Below are positions 56,858 to 64,000 of a DNA stretch of 64,000 nucleotides, piece after piece. Each line of letters opens with the position of its first letter. The first letter of the stretch is position 1. This stretch comes from Moraxella boevrei DSM 14165 (GTDB lineage Bacteria; Pseudomonadota; Gammaproteobacteria; Pseudomonadales; Moraxellaceae), in NCBI RefSeq assembly GCF_000379845.1, contig NZ_KB903810.1, positions 56,583 to 120,582 of the forward strand, given 5' to 3'. The notes beneath the pieces are model-generated. The model searched no databases. It was given only the letters and a program-made list of their open reading frames with translations, and was not told the origin of the DNA. Both the position numbers and the translations under genes were made by a program.

Positions 56858-58576
56858 ATGCTTACCCAACTGACTTTACAAAATTTGGCACTGGTGGAAC
56901 ACGCCGAAATACAGATGCACCAAGGCTTTAACGTAATTACAGGTGAAACAGGGGCAGGAAAATCTTTACTGCTAGATGCGTTGCAACTTTGCCTGGGTGG
57001 ACGTACCGATGCAGGGCTTATCCGTCATGGCAAAACCAGTGCCGAAGCCTTTGCCGAGTTTGACCTAAGTCAATTACCCAATGCAAAAGCATGGTTACAC
57101 GCCCAAAACTACGAAATAGATGACAATTGTCTGTTAATTCGCCGTCAATTAAGCCAACAAAATGGCACAGTACGCAGTAAAGTATGGCTCAATGGCTCAC
57201 CAATTAGCATGAGTGAATTAAAAACACTGGGTAATTTGTTAGTAAATATTCACAGTCAGCACGCCCAACATAGCCTATTACGTCCGCAATTTGTCATGGA
57301 ATGGCTAGACAGTGCCACAGGCTTAAATTCACTGGCCACATCCGTTCACCACGCATTTTTGCACTATGATAAACTCAAATCCCAAGCAGAACGCCTTGCC
57401 AAAGATGAACAATTACGCCGACAACAAATCCAGCTTTTAGAAAATCAACTAGCCGATATTGAACCAATTGCACAGATTAACTATCAACAGCTTGAAGCAG
57501 AATATGATGAATTATCTAATCTGGAAAATTTGATGCAACAAGCAGCTATTTCTTTACAACTATTGGATAATGACAGCGACGAGCCTGCAATTATGTCATT
57601 ATTGAGCCGTGTGATTAAACTGTGCGAAAATCAAGCCGATATTAGCCAAACTTATGCCGACTGTGTAGAGCAATTATACCAAGCTCAAAGTATTCTAAGC
57701 GATGTCAGCAGTAGCCTTGCCGATTATGGCGAAGAGCAAAGCCTTGACCCTGAACGCTTAGCAGAACTTGACGAACAGTTGTCTACTTTTCACCGTTTGG
57801 CACGCAAATATCAGACCACACCTGAACAATTGTTGGTAGATAGTGCAGATTGGCAAAACCAGTTAGATGAATTAACCGCCGTGATGTCGCCTGAAGCCTT
57901 GGCAGAAGAGATTGAACGGGCCTATCAAGCGTATCTAACTTTGGCAAAACAGCTAGACGATGTTCGCCAACAGCACGCTGAAAAACTCGCAACGGTGTTG
58001 GTTGAGCGGTTAAGATTATTGGCATTGCCCAATGTGCAGGCCAAATTTTGTTTTGAAACCTTGGAAAAACCACAAAGTTTTGGTCTGTCAAATATTGAAC
58101 TTTTGTTTAGTGCCAATGTCGGTATGCCGTTGCAACCGATTCACAAAATCGCTTCAGGCGGTGAATTATCTCGATTAGCATTAGTGATGCAAGTGATTGA
58201 TGCACAAGGGATTTGTCGTTATCAAAAAGAACAAAACAACACACCAACTCCTAACTCAACCAAACAATTGTTGGTTTTTGATGAGGTAGATGTGGGGATT
58301 AGTGGTGGCACGGCTCAAGTGGTGGGCGAGTTGTTACGAGAACTTGGCGAAGAGCAACAAATTATTGCCATAACCCACCAAGCCCAAGTTGCATCACAAG
58401 CACACCAGCATATCTTGGTGTATAAAACCCAACAGGAACAAGCCCAGTCGCATTTACAAATTATCAGCGATGATGCCCAAGTGCAGGAATTAGCCAGAAT
58501 GTCAGGCGGTGTCAATATTACCCAAACCACATTAGATCACGCTCGCAGTTTGTTGACAAATCGGCAAAATGGGTGA
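56858..58576 (+). CDS. recN: DNA repair protein RecN
   Basis: A 572-residue SMC-like ATPase acting in double-strand break repair. It opens MLTQLTLQNLALVEHAEIQM, then Walker A GFNVITGETGAGKSLLLDAL; the centre is coiled coil (about 160-400), and the second half has PIHKIASGGELSRLALVMQV (signature) and LLVFDEVDVGISGGTAQVVG (Walker B). I chose the ATG at 56858, preceded by GGAAAAA and giving the normal N-terminus; the ATG two codons earlier and an in-frame TTG further upstream are less likely. No LexA-type box was noticed in the upstream region. Confidence 0.94.
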   Translation: MLTQLTLQNLALVEHAEIQMHQGFNVITGETGAGKSLLLDALQLCLGGRTDAGLIRHGKTSAEAFAEFDLSQLPNAKAWLHAQNYEIDDNCLLIRRQLSQQNGTVRSKVWLNGSPISMSELKTLGNLLVNIHSQHAQHSLLRPQFVMEWLDSATGLNSLATSVHHAFLHYDKLKSQAERLAKDEQLRRQQIQLLENQLADIEPIAQINYQQLEAEYDELSNLENLMQQAAISLQLLDNDSDEPAIMSLLSRVIKLCENQADISQTYADCVEQLYQAQSILSDVSSSLADYGEEQSLDPERLAELDEQLSTFHRLARKYQTTPEQLLVDSADWQNQLDELTAVMSPEALAEEIERAYQAYLTLAKQLDDVRQQHAEKLATVLVERLRLLALPNVQAKFCFETLEKPQSFGLSNIELLFSANVGMPLQPIHKIASGGELSRLALVMQVIDAQGICRYQKEQNNTPTPNSTKQLLVFDEVDVGISGGTAQVVGELLRELGEEQQIIAITHQAQVASQAHQHILVYKTQQEQAQSHLQIISDDAQVQELARMSGGVNITQTTLDHARSLLTNRQNG

Positions 58577-58631
58577 AATAATTAATTAAATCTTTTAAAT
58601 AAACTTATCGTTCTTTGGAAAATATTAACTT

Positions 58632-59231
58632 ATGTTTAACAATTTTTATCCTTTAACACCTAAGAAAAAACCGATTTTTGATTTTACCCATCATTTTTTG
58701 CTTGCCACGCCGAATATTACAACAGGGATTTTTGCCAATGCCGTCATTTATGTGTGTCGCCATGATAGCCAAGGGATTTTGGGCTTAATGATTAATAAAC
58801 CTAACCGCCATAACCGCATTGTTAAACTGTTTGAAGAGCTTGGCGTGGTAGTGACGATGGCTGATTTGCACGAGCGTTTTCCGTTAAAAGGTGGCCCTGT
58901 TAGCCCTGAGGTGGGATTTGTGCTACACACGGGGCAAGGTGCGTGGGCATCGTCATTTATTATTCGGGAAAATGTGTGTATCACCACGAGCCGAGATATT
59001 TTGCAACATATCGCATCAGGGCATGGCGTACAACACGTTGAGCTGTGTCTTGGGCATTGCCGTTGGCGAGTTGGGCAATTAGAAGATGAAATTGAACAAG
59101 GCGATTGGTTAGTTGCCCCTGCGGATAGTGAAATTTTGTTTAATACGCCGTATGAACAACGTTATGAGAAAGTTTGCCAAAAATTAGGGGTGAATTTCGA
59201 CATTTTTAGCACCGAAATAGGATATGCATGA
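58632..59231 (+). CDS. YqgE/AlgH family protein (UPF0301)
   Basis: A 199-residue member of the YqgE/AlgH family, which often precedes ruvX (yqgF). Conserved parts include FTHHFLLATPNITTGIFANA, DSQGILGLMINKPN, FPLKGGPVSPEVGFVLHTG and LGHCRWRVGQLEDEIEQGDW. The biochemical role is unclear, although AlgH has been tied to alginate regulation in Pseudomonas. The stop codon overlaps the start of ruvX (ATGATG), so the two are translated together. Confidence 0.9.
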   Translation: MFNNFYPLTPKKKPIFDFTHHFLLATPNITTGIFANAVIYVCRHDSQGILGLMINKPNRHNRIVKLFEELGVVVTMADLHERFPLKGGPVSPEVGFVLHTGQGAWASSFIIRENVCITTSRDILQHIASGHGVQHVELCLGHCRWRVGQLEDEIEQGDWLVAPADSEILFNTPYEQRYEKVCQKLGVNFDIFSTEIGYA

Positions 59232-59707
59232 TGTCAAATCTTCACAATGAAAATGTGGTTCAAACACCTATTCAAACTATCATGGGGCTAGATTTTGGCG
59301 TGTCAAAAATGGGCATCTCGCTCGGCAATACCTTAACCCAAACCGCCCAACCGCTCATGCAATTTGCGATGAACAACGGCAAACCTGATTGGCAAGCGTT
59401 GTTAAACCTTATCCAAGAATGGCAAGTAAACACCATTGTGGTCGGCTTACCACTGAATATGGACGGTACGATTTCGCACATGGGATTGCGTGCCAACAAA
59501 TTTGCCAAACGACTCAAACACGAGTTGCAAGCCAGTCACTATCGCTGTGATGTCGTGGTGGCTGATGAACGCTTAAGCAGTCGTGAAGCCAAAAATTTGG
59601 CATGGGAATATGGGCTGATAAAGAGCGAAAGTGAACCCATTGACAGCATCGCCTCGGCGATTTTGCTCGGTAGTTGGCTACGAACTGGCGAAGGAACGTA
59701 TCTATGA
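59228..59707 (+). CDS. ruvX: Holliday-junction resolvase-like protein RuvX (YqgF)
   Basis: A 159-residue YqgF-family protein with an RNase H-like fold. The catalytic pattern is visible as MGLDFGVSKMGISLG (first Asp), VVADERLSSREAKNL (central Asp-Glu) and the C-terminal IDSIASAILL (last Asp). Members process 16S rRNA precursors and have been proposed to resolve Holliday junctions. Two start codons in tandem (ATGATG, 59228 or 59231) cannot be told apart. The stop overlaps the next gene by ATGA. Confidence 0.9.
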   Translation: MMSNLHNENVVQTPIQTIMGLDFGVSKMGISLGNTLTQTAQPLMQFAMNNGKPDWQALLNLIQEWQVNTIVVGLPLNMDGTISHMGLRANKFAKRLKHELQASHYRCDVVVADERLSSREAKNLAWEYGLIKSESEPIDSIASAILLGSWLRTGEGTYL

Positions 59708-60141
59708 GTCAGACTATCCCGCCTGCGGTCCTTACCATTATCAACACCACCAAAAAAGCCAATCAACTTAGCATTTATCTGATTTATGTGGCGATTGCCA
59801 GTTTTTTGATGTTCGGTACGTTAAAAAGTTTGGCAAAATTTCACGATAATACCTTGATTTATCAAGGATTTTATTATATTCCTTATGGCGTGATTGGCTT
59901 AAGTATTCCATTGTCTTGTTTTGTGGCATTTATTTTATACCGTTATCGCTTAAGCCAACCAAGCATGATTGCCACTTGTTTGGCGGTTGGGTTTGGCTTG
60001 TTTTTTATCAGTAGTTATGTGGCGTTTGCGTCATGGATTGGCGTGGCGTTTATGTTTAAGGCTACCTTAAAACGCTTTTTTAATTTTTTACAATCACAAC
60101 AACCTACGGAACATTCTCATGACCACGACGAACCACTTTGA
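59704..60141 (+). CDS. Small membrane protein in the yqgE-ruvX operon
   Basis: A 145-residue protein with three clear membrane segments (LSIYLIYVAIASFLMFGTL, YYIPYGVIGLSIPLSCFVAF, MIATCLAVGFGLFFISSYVA followed by FASWIGVAFMFK) and an acidic/His-rich tail (HSHDHDEPL). No family was recognised. The ATG at 59704 overlaps the ruvX stop (ATGA), and the 3' end overlaps the start of tusA by 23 bases, so all four genes form a tightly coupled unit. Confidence 0.7.
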   Translation: MSQTIPPAVLTIINTTKKANQLSIYLIYVAIASFLMFGTLKSLAKFHDNTLIYQGFYYIPYGVIGLSIPLSCFVAFILYRYRLSQPSMIATCLAVGFGLFFISSYVAFASWIGVAFMFKATLKRFFNFLQSQQPTEHSHDHDEPL

Positions 60142-60445
60142 TGTAAGCCATGAGTTAGACACGCTTGGGCTTATCTGTCCAGAGCCGATTATGCTATTAC
60201 ACAAAACTATCCGCACCGCCACTGCAGGCGACATCATTCATATTATTGCCAATGACCCTGCTACCACCCGAGATATTCCCAACTTTTGTCGGCATTTGGG
60301 GCATAATTTGTTAGCACAAGAAGAGCGAATCAACCCAAACAACCTTGCCGACCCTGACCCTTATGCCAATGTGTATCATTATTGGGTACAAAAAAAAATT
60401 GGGTTAAATGGGTTAAACGTTGAGCGAAAACAAGATTTCCAATAA
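60119..60445 (+). CDS. tusA: TusA-family sulfur carrier protein
   Basis: A 108-residue sulfur-relay protein. The active-site Cys is in LDTLGLICPEPIMLLHKTIR, followed by the family pattern IIANDPATTRDIPNFCRHLG. TusA accepts persulfide sulfur from IscS, for example for thiouridine in tRNA and for molybdopterin synthesis. Compared with the usual 80-residue form it has about 28 extra C-terminal residues (YHYWVQKKIGLNGLNVERKQ). The start lies inside the previous gene (23-base overlap). Confidence 0.88.
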   Translation: MTTTNHFDVSHELDTLGLICPEPIMLLHKTIRTATAGDIIHIIANDPATTRDIPNFCRHLGHNLLAQEERINPNNLADPDPYANVYHYWVQKKIGLNGLNVERKQDFQ

Positions 60446-60493
60446 GTTTGCCAAAACCTTACAAAATTTACGACTTTTTTGCAGATTGTAAGT

Positions 60494-60522
60494 TTGTGTT
60501 TTTGCGTGTTATTTTCTATAAT
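60494..60522 (+). promoter_or_regulatory. Candidate promoter of the DASS-family transporter gene
   Basis: TTGTGT at 60494-60499 followed after 17 bases by TATAAT at 60517-60522 gives a good sigma-70 pair about 85 bases upstream of the ATG at 60607. Confidence 0.5.
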
Positions 60523-60606
60523 AGTCTTATCAGTCTTTTGGCTGGTGTTAATTATTTTTTGATTGTTTTCAAAGAGTTAACATAAATTGATAAAAAAGGA
60601 TAGGCT

Positions 60607-62013
60607 ATGAGTGAAATAAATACACCTGGTGATGATGAATTGGTAGATTTTACCGAAACTATTCCAAAACAAAACAAACGTGGGCTAATTTTGACTCTGA
60701 TTGCAGGGTTGGTATCATTTGGGCTATTTACGATCTTGCCCTATGATGTAACGGTCAACAAAGGTTTGGCATTGTTGTGTTTTGTCGGGATTTTGTGGTT
60801 AACCGAAGCATTACATATTGCCATTACGGCGTTGCTTGTGCCGATTTTGGCGGTATTTCTAGGTTTTCCTGAGTTTGATACCAAAAAAGCGTTGGTGAGT
60901 TTTGCCGACCCGATTATTTTTGTGTTTTTTGGTGGCTTTGCGTTGGCGACTGCCTTACACGTTCAGCAGTTGGATAAAAAAATTGCGTTGTGGTTGATTT
61001 CTTTGTCAAAAGGACATTTTGGTGGGGCGGTGTCGATGATTTTCGGCGTAACCGCATTTTTGTCCATGTGGATTTCTAACACGGCGACGGCGGCGATGAT
61101 GTTGCCCTTGGCGTTGGGGATGTTGACCCAAGTTGACAAAACTACCGACCGCAATACTCACGTATTTGTGTTGCTTGGCATTGCCTATTCTGCTAGTATT
61201 GGCGGGCTTGGCACGTTAGTCGGTTCACCGCCAAATGCGATTGCCGCCAAAGCATTGGAATTGGATTTTGCAGGTTGGATGAAGTTTGGTTTGCCAATGA
61301 TGATTGTGCTGTTGCCAACCTTGCTTGGGGCGATGTATTTGGTGCTACGTCCAAATTTAAACCGCCGTATTAGCCTAGAAAGTCAGCCAATTCCGTGGAC
61401 ATTGCCACGAGTGTTAACAATTCTTGTGTTTGTGTTGGCAGCCGTTTCATGGATTTTTGGCAAACAATTGGGCGAAACTTTTGGCTTTAAATCGCCTGAT
61501 ACCGTGGTGGCGTTAACCGCTGCTGTGGCGGTGGTTGGCTTAGGTTTGGTTAGCTGGAAACAAGTCAGCGATAGCACAGATTGGGGCGTGTTGATGTTGT
61601 TCGGTGGTGGGATTACGTTAAGTGTGATTATGGAAAAATCGGGTGCATCCTTGGTACTCGGTGAACAAATCGCCAATACGTTCTCATCTGCTCCTGAATT
61701 TATGGTAATTTTGGTGGTGTCTGCCTTTATCATTATGTTGACGGAGTTTACGTCAAATACCGCATCGGCCGCCCTGCTCGTACCTGTATTTGCCACGATT
61801 GCGGTGCAAATGGGTATGCCTGTGGAAGTGATGATACTAATCATCGGTATCGGTGCAAGCTGTGCCTTTATGATGCCTGTCGCCACTCCACCAAATGCCA
61901 TTGTCATGGGAACAGGTGACGTAACACAACGTGATATGATGAGAGTCGGTGCGGTACTAAATGTCCTGGCAATTATCATCGTGGCATTGTGGGCGTATCT
62001 TTTCTTGATGTAA
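60607..62013 (+). CDS. DASS-family (SLC13) dicarboxylate/anion:Na+ symporter
   Basis: A 468-residue membrane transporter. It has the two re-entrant SNT motifs characteristic of the family, SNTATAAMMLPLALGML (about 158) and SNTASAALLVPVFATI (about 384), plus about 11 hydrophobic spans and a C-terminal AFMMPVATPPNAIVMGTGDV. Relatives import succinate, malate, fumarate, citrate or sulfate; the exact substrate cannot be told. A dicarboxylate would fit the TCA-cycle-rich surroundings, but the genes are not co-transcribed. Confidence 0.88.
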   Translation: MSEINTPGDDELVDFTETIPKQNKRGLILTLIAGLVSFGLFTILPYDVTVNKGLALLCFVGILWLTEALHIAITALLVPILAVFLGFPEFDTKKALVSFADPIIFVFFGGFALATALHVQQLDKKIALWLISLSKGHFGGAVSMIFGVTAFLSMWISNTATAAMMLPLALGMLTQVDKTTDRNTHVFVLLGIAYSASIGGLGTLVGSPPNAIAAKALELDFAGWMKFGLPMMIVLLPTLLGAMYLVLRPNLNRRISLESQPIPWTLPRVLTILVFVLAAVSWIFGKQLGETFGFKSPDTVVALTAAVAVVGLGLVSWKQVSDSTDWGVLMLFGGGITLSVIMEKSGASLVLGEQIANTFSSAPEFMVILVVSAFIIMLTEFTSNTASAALLVPVFATIAVQMGMPVEVMILIIGIGASCAFMMPVATPPNAIVMGTGDVTQRDMMRVGAVLNVLAIIIVALWAYLFLM

Positions 62014-62106
62014 ATTGTTAATAACAAACAAAAAACTGTTAAATAAATTTAGCATTTTTTACTTGTCAAACTTTTACAATGATAGTAAAAGAAATTAATT
62101 TTTGAT

Positions 62107-62180
62107 ACGGAAACCGTTCTCCCTGAGCATGTTCGAAAGATTGGTTTCCGTTATGTTCCGACCACTTCGCTACGCTTCGT
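62107..62180. repeat. REP-like palindromic repeat
   Basis: ACGGAAACC at 62107-62115 pairs with GGTTTCCGT at 62143-62151; the loop contains CTCCCTGAGCATG, then TTCGAAAG, which resembles repetitive palindromic units (CTGAGC...TCGAA core) known from many proteobacterial intergenic regions. It continues into an CCACTTCGCTACGCTTCGTC stretch. Non-coding, between convergent transporter and dehydrogenase genes. Confidence 0.45.
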
Positions 62181-62253
62181 CTTGCAAAACGGTATTGCTC
62201 ACACCACAAATGGAAATATACCATTTTTTCATTTCTTTGACTATATTGTAAAA

Positions 62254-63723
62254 TCACCCCACATTCACCGCCCAATATTTCACATTTAAATAATCTTCAA
62301 TGCCATATTTTGAGCCTTCACGCCCAAAACCTGACTGCTTAATCCCACCAAATGGAGCAACGGCGCTAGAAATTAGCCCTGTATTTTGCCCAACAATCCC
62401 ATATTCCAACTGTTCCGACAGTCGCCACGAACGTGCTAAATCATTGGTATAAAAATAACACGCCAAGCCAAAAATCGTATCATTGGCACGACGTATCACA
62501 TCATTTTCATCATCAAACTGATAAATGGCGGTAATCGGTGCAAAAATTTCGGTGCTTGCCATGTCCATATTTTCGTTAACATTGTCCAAAATCGTGGGTG
62601 TTAAGCACAGTTTTGAGCTGTCGTGTATTTGACCGCCTGTGATAAGCGTTGCCCCTTTATCTATCGCATCTTTCATCAGTGTTAGGGCTTTGTCCATAGC
62701 ATCTTGATTGATTAATGGTCCGATGTCAGTTTTTTCGTCCAAACCATTACCAACCACCAATTTTTCAACTTTTTCCTTGTAAATTTTAATAAATTCATCT
62801 TTAATATTTTTATGCAAATAAACACGGTTGGCACACACGCAGGTCTGACCTGCGTTACGGTATTTTGACGCAATCAATCCGTCTGTTGCCTTGTCCAAAT
62901 CCGCATCGTCAAATACGATGAATGGAGCATTGCCACCGAGTTCCATGGAGATTTTTTTCACGGTGTCGCTACATTGTGCCATTAAATTTTTGCCAACTTC
63001 GGTTGAGCCTGTAAAAGAAAATTTGGCAATACGCTCATCTTTGGTAAACACATGTCCAACCGTGTCTGCCTTGCCTGTGACAACTTGAAACACGCCTTTT
63101 GGTAGTCCTGCTTGCACGGCAAGTACCCCAAGTGCTAACGCAGAAAACGGCGTTTGGCTAGCAGGTTTAACCAGCATCACCGAGCCTGATGCCAGTGCAG
63201 GGGCAACTTTACGGGCAAACATAGCAGTCGGAAAATTCCATGGCGTAATACACGCACACACACCAACAGGCTGTTTTAACACCATATATCGCAACTCGTC
63301 CTTATCGGCAGGCAGGGTGTCGCCGTAGATGCGTTTGCCTTCTTCGGCAAAAAACCGAATGTAGCTATTAGCATAATCAATCTCACTACGGGCTTCTTTA
63401 ATGGGCTTACCTTGCTCGGTGGTCATAATAACCGCCAAATCTTCCTTGTACGTGTCAATCAAATCCGCCCATGTGTGCAGAATTTTGGCTCTCTCAAAGG
63501 CAGTTTTTTTCGCCCAATCTTTCTGAGCAGTAACAGCACAGCCAACAGCGTGTTCAATTTCGCTTTTGGATAGGCTTGGAATACTGCCGATAAAGTCGCC
63601 ATTAAACGGATTACACACATCAATGACTTTGCCTGATGTGGCAATTTTAAATTCGTTTTCAATAAAGCTAGCTTGTTTAAACAGGTCACGCTTTTTTAGT
63701 TTTAAAGGATTTGCAATAGTCAT
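62254..63723 (-). CDS. gabD: Succinate-semialdehyde dehydrogenase (aldehyde dehydrogenase family)
   Basis: A 489-residue aldehyde dehydrogenase. Sequence blocks GVCACITPWNFPTAMFARKV, FSFTGSTEVGKNLMAQCSDT, ISMELGGNAPFIVFDDADLD (catalytic Glu) and RNAGQTCVCANRVYLHKNIK (catalytic Cys in QTCVC) match the GabD group, which oxidises succinate semialdehyde to succinate. C-terminal GIVGQNTGLISSAVAPFGGI then KQSGFGREGSKYGIEDYL is also typical. The start at 63723 gives MTIANPLKLKKRD; the in-frame start 13 codons earlier is less likely. No gabT is adjacent. Confidence 0.88.
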   Translation of the reverse strand: MTIANPLKLKKRDLFKQASFIENEFKIATSGKVIDVCNPFNGDFIGSIPSLSKSEIEHAVGCAVTAQKDWAKKTAFERAKILHTWADLIDTYKEDLAVIMTTEQGKPIKEARSEIDYANSYIRFFAEEGKRIYGDTLPADKDELRYMVLKQPVGVCACITPWNFPTAMFARKVAPALASGSVMLVKPASQTPFSALALGVLAVQAGLPKGVFQVVTGKADTVGHVFTKDERIAKFSFTGSTEVGKNLMAQCSDTVKKISMELGGNAPFIVFDDADLDKATDGLIASKYRNAGQTCVCANRVYLHKNIKDEFIKIYKEKVEKLVVGNGLDEKTDIGPLINQDAMDKALTLMKDAIDKGATLITGGQIHDSSKLCLTPTILDNVNENMDMASTEIFAPITAIYQFDDENDVIRRANDTIFGLACYFYTNDLARSWRLSEQLEYGIVGQNTGLISSAVAPFGGIKQSGFGREGSKYGIEDYLNVKYWAVNVG

Positions 63724-63805
63724 GATAATACCGTATCTAGTGAGTAGAAGCAATGATGACAAAATTAAGACATGGCAAGTAGTCTGTATTCATGAATTAT
63801 TTTCC

Positions 63806-63829
63806 AAAACATGGTTTTTACCATGTTTT
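63806..63829. terminator. Terminator-like hairpin between the rRNA operon and gabD
   Basis: AAAACATGG at 63806-63814 pairs with CCATGTTTT at 63821-63829 around a 6-base loop; A/T-rich on both sides, so it could work in either direction. On the minus strand it is the second hairpin after the 5S gene. Confidence 0.5.
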
Positions 63830-63865
63830 TATTTGTGTTTCGTTTATAGCACCCCAAAGACGAAA

Positions 63866-63887
63866 CCCCCTTCAGATTTGAAGGGGG
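63866..63887 (-). terminator. rRNA operon terminator
   Basis: CCCCCTTC at 63866-63873 pairs perfectly with GAAGGGGG at 63880-63887 across a 6-base loop; on the minus strand this is followed by TTTCGTCTTT. It lies about 10 bases after the 5S 3' end and is a GC-rich stem typical of an rrn terminator. Confidence 0.8.
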
Positions 63888-63898
63888 TAGATATAGGG

Positions 63899-64000
63899 GG
63901 AGCTGACGATGACCTACTTTCACATGGGCGAACCACACTATCATTGGCGTATTGTTGTTTCACTTCTGAGTTCGGGAAGGGATCAGGTGGGACCAACAAG
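63899..64000 (-). rRNA. rrf: 5S ribosomal RNA, 3' part, cut by the window edge
   Basis: The complement of the last 100 bases reads as bacterial 5S: GGTCCCACCTGATCCCTTCC, then CGAACTCAGAAGTGAAAC, and a 3' end with GTGGTTCGCCCATGTGAAAG followed by TAGGTCATCGTCAG. These are the conserved loops B, C and E and the helix pairings of gammaproteobacterial 5S. About 100 of roughly 115 bases are in view; the 5' end lies outside. The gene marks the end of an rRNA operon transcribed leftwards. Confidence 0.93.

Noticed and set aside
61383..62027. A 214-codon open frame on the minus strand opposite the DASS transporter
   Set aside because: It is antisense to a convincing transporter gene; its Thr/Ile/Ala-rich sequence mirrors the hydrophobic codons of the real gene.

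Overview
The window is chromosomal DNA of an AT-rich gammaproteobacterium, most likely Moraxellaceae (Moraxella/Faucicola or a close relative). The case rests on the divergent gltA / sdhCDAB-sucAB-lpdA tricarboxylic-acid block and on a galU-pgi-ugd-like-galE cluster next to a capsule locus, an arrangement recalled from Acinetobacter K loci. No 16S gene is visible, so the genus is an inference. Gene density is normal, and no insertion sequence, prophage, CRISPR array or tRNA gene was found.

Layout. 1-4.1 kb: housekeeping genes on the minus strand (OsmC fragment, pgsA, an LprI-like lipoprotein, yraN, argA). 4.3-10.9 kb, plus strand: a secreted DUF11-like protein, a crotonase, a phospholipase D-family membrane protein, and a stress-type cluster of two TerD proteins flanking an amino-acid-binding lipoprotein and an AIM24 protein. 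11.1-14.3 kb: panB-panC-rapZ-darP. 14.3-35.5 kb: one long minus-strand block. It begins with neuC-neuA-neuB (CMP-sialic acid), continues with a CtrA/KpsE/KpsM/KpsT ABC-type capsule exporter, then a variable region with two galactofuranosyltransferase-like enzymes, glf, and a nucleotidyltransferase/kinase/HAD module, and ends in galU-pgi-ugd-like-galE and a uracil-DNA-glycosylase-family gene. The product is inferred to be a surface polysaccharide containing sialic acid and galactofuranose. The ugd-like gene has lost its catalytic residues.

35.5-47.7 kb: TCA-cycle block. lpdA, sucB, sucA and sdhBADC are on the minus strand and gltA is divergent; a PIN-type toxin-antitoxin pair sits between sucB and lpdA. 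47.8-52.6 kb: a lipoprotein, infC (AUU start), three small secreted proteins including a tandem duplicate pair, and thrS. The thrS leader carries a hairpin that looks like a tRNA-Thr anticodon arm. 53.1-63.7 kb: a membrane protein, a 5'-nucleotidase, an ExoX-like exonuclease, rlmB, ppnP, recN, a yqgE-ruvX-membrane protein-tusA operon, a DASS-family transporter and a succinate-semialdehyde dehydrogenase. The right edge is the 3' part of a 5S rRNA on the minus strand, the end of an rRNA operon.

The most notable points are the sialic-acid/galactofuranose capsule locus with an unassigned nucleotide-activation module, the inactive-looking UDP-glucose dehydrogenase homologue, the anticodon-like thrS leader, a terminator-like structure in the gltA leader, a toxin-antitoxin pair inside the 2-oxoglutarate dehydrogenase genes, and duplicated secreted proteins splitting thrS from infC. 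All family assignments come from reading motifs; no database search was run.
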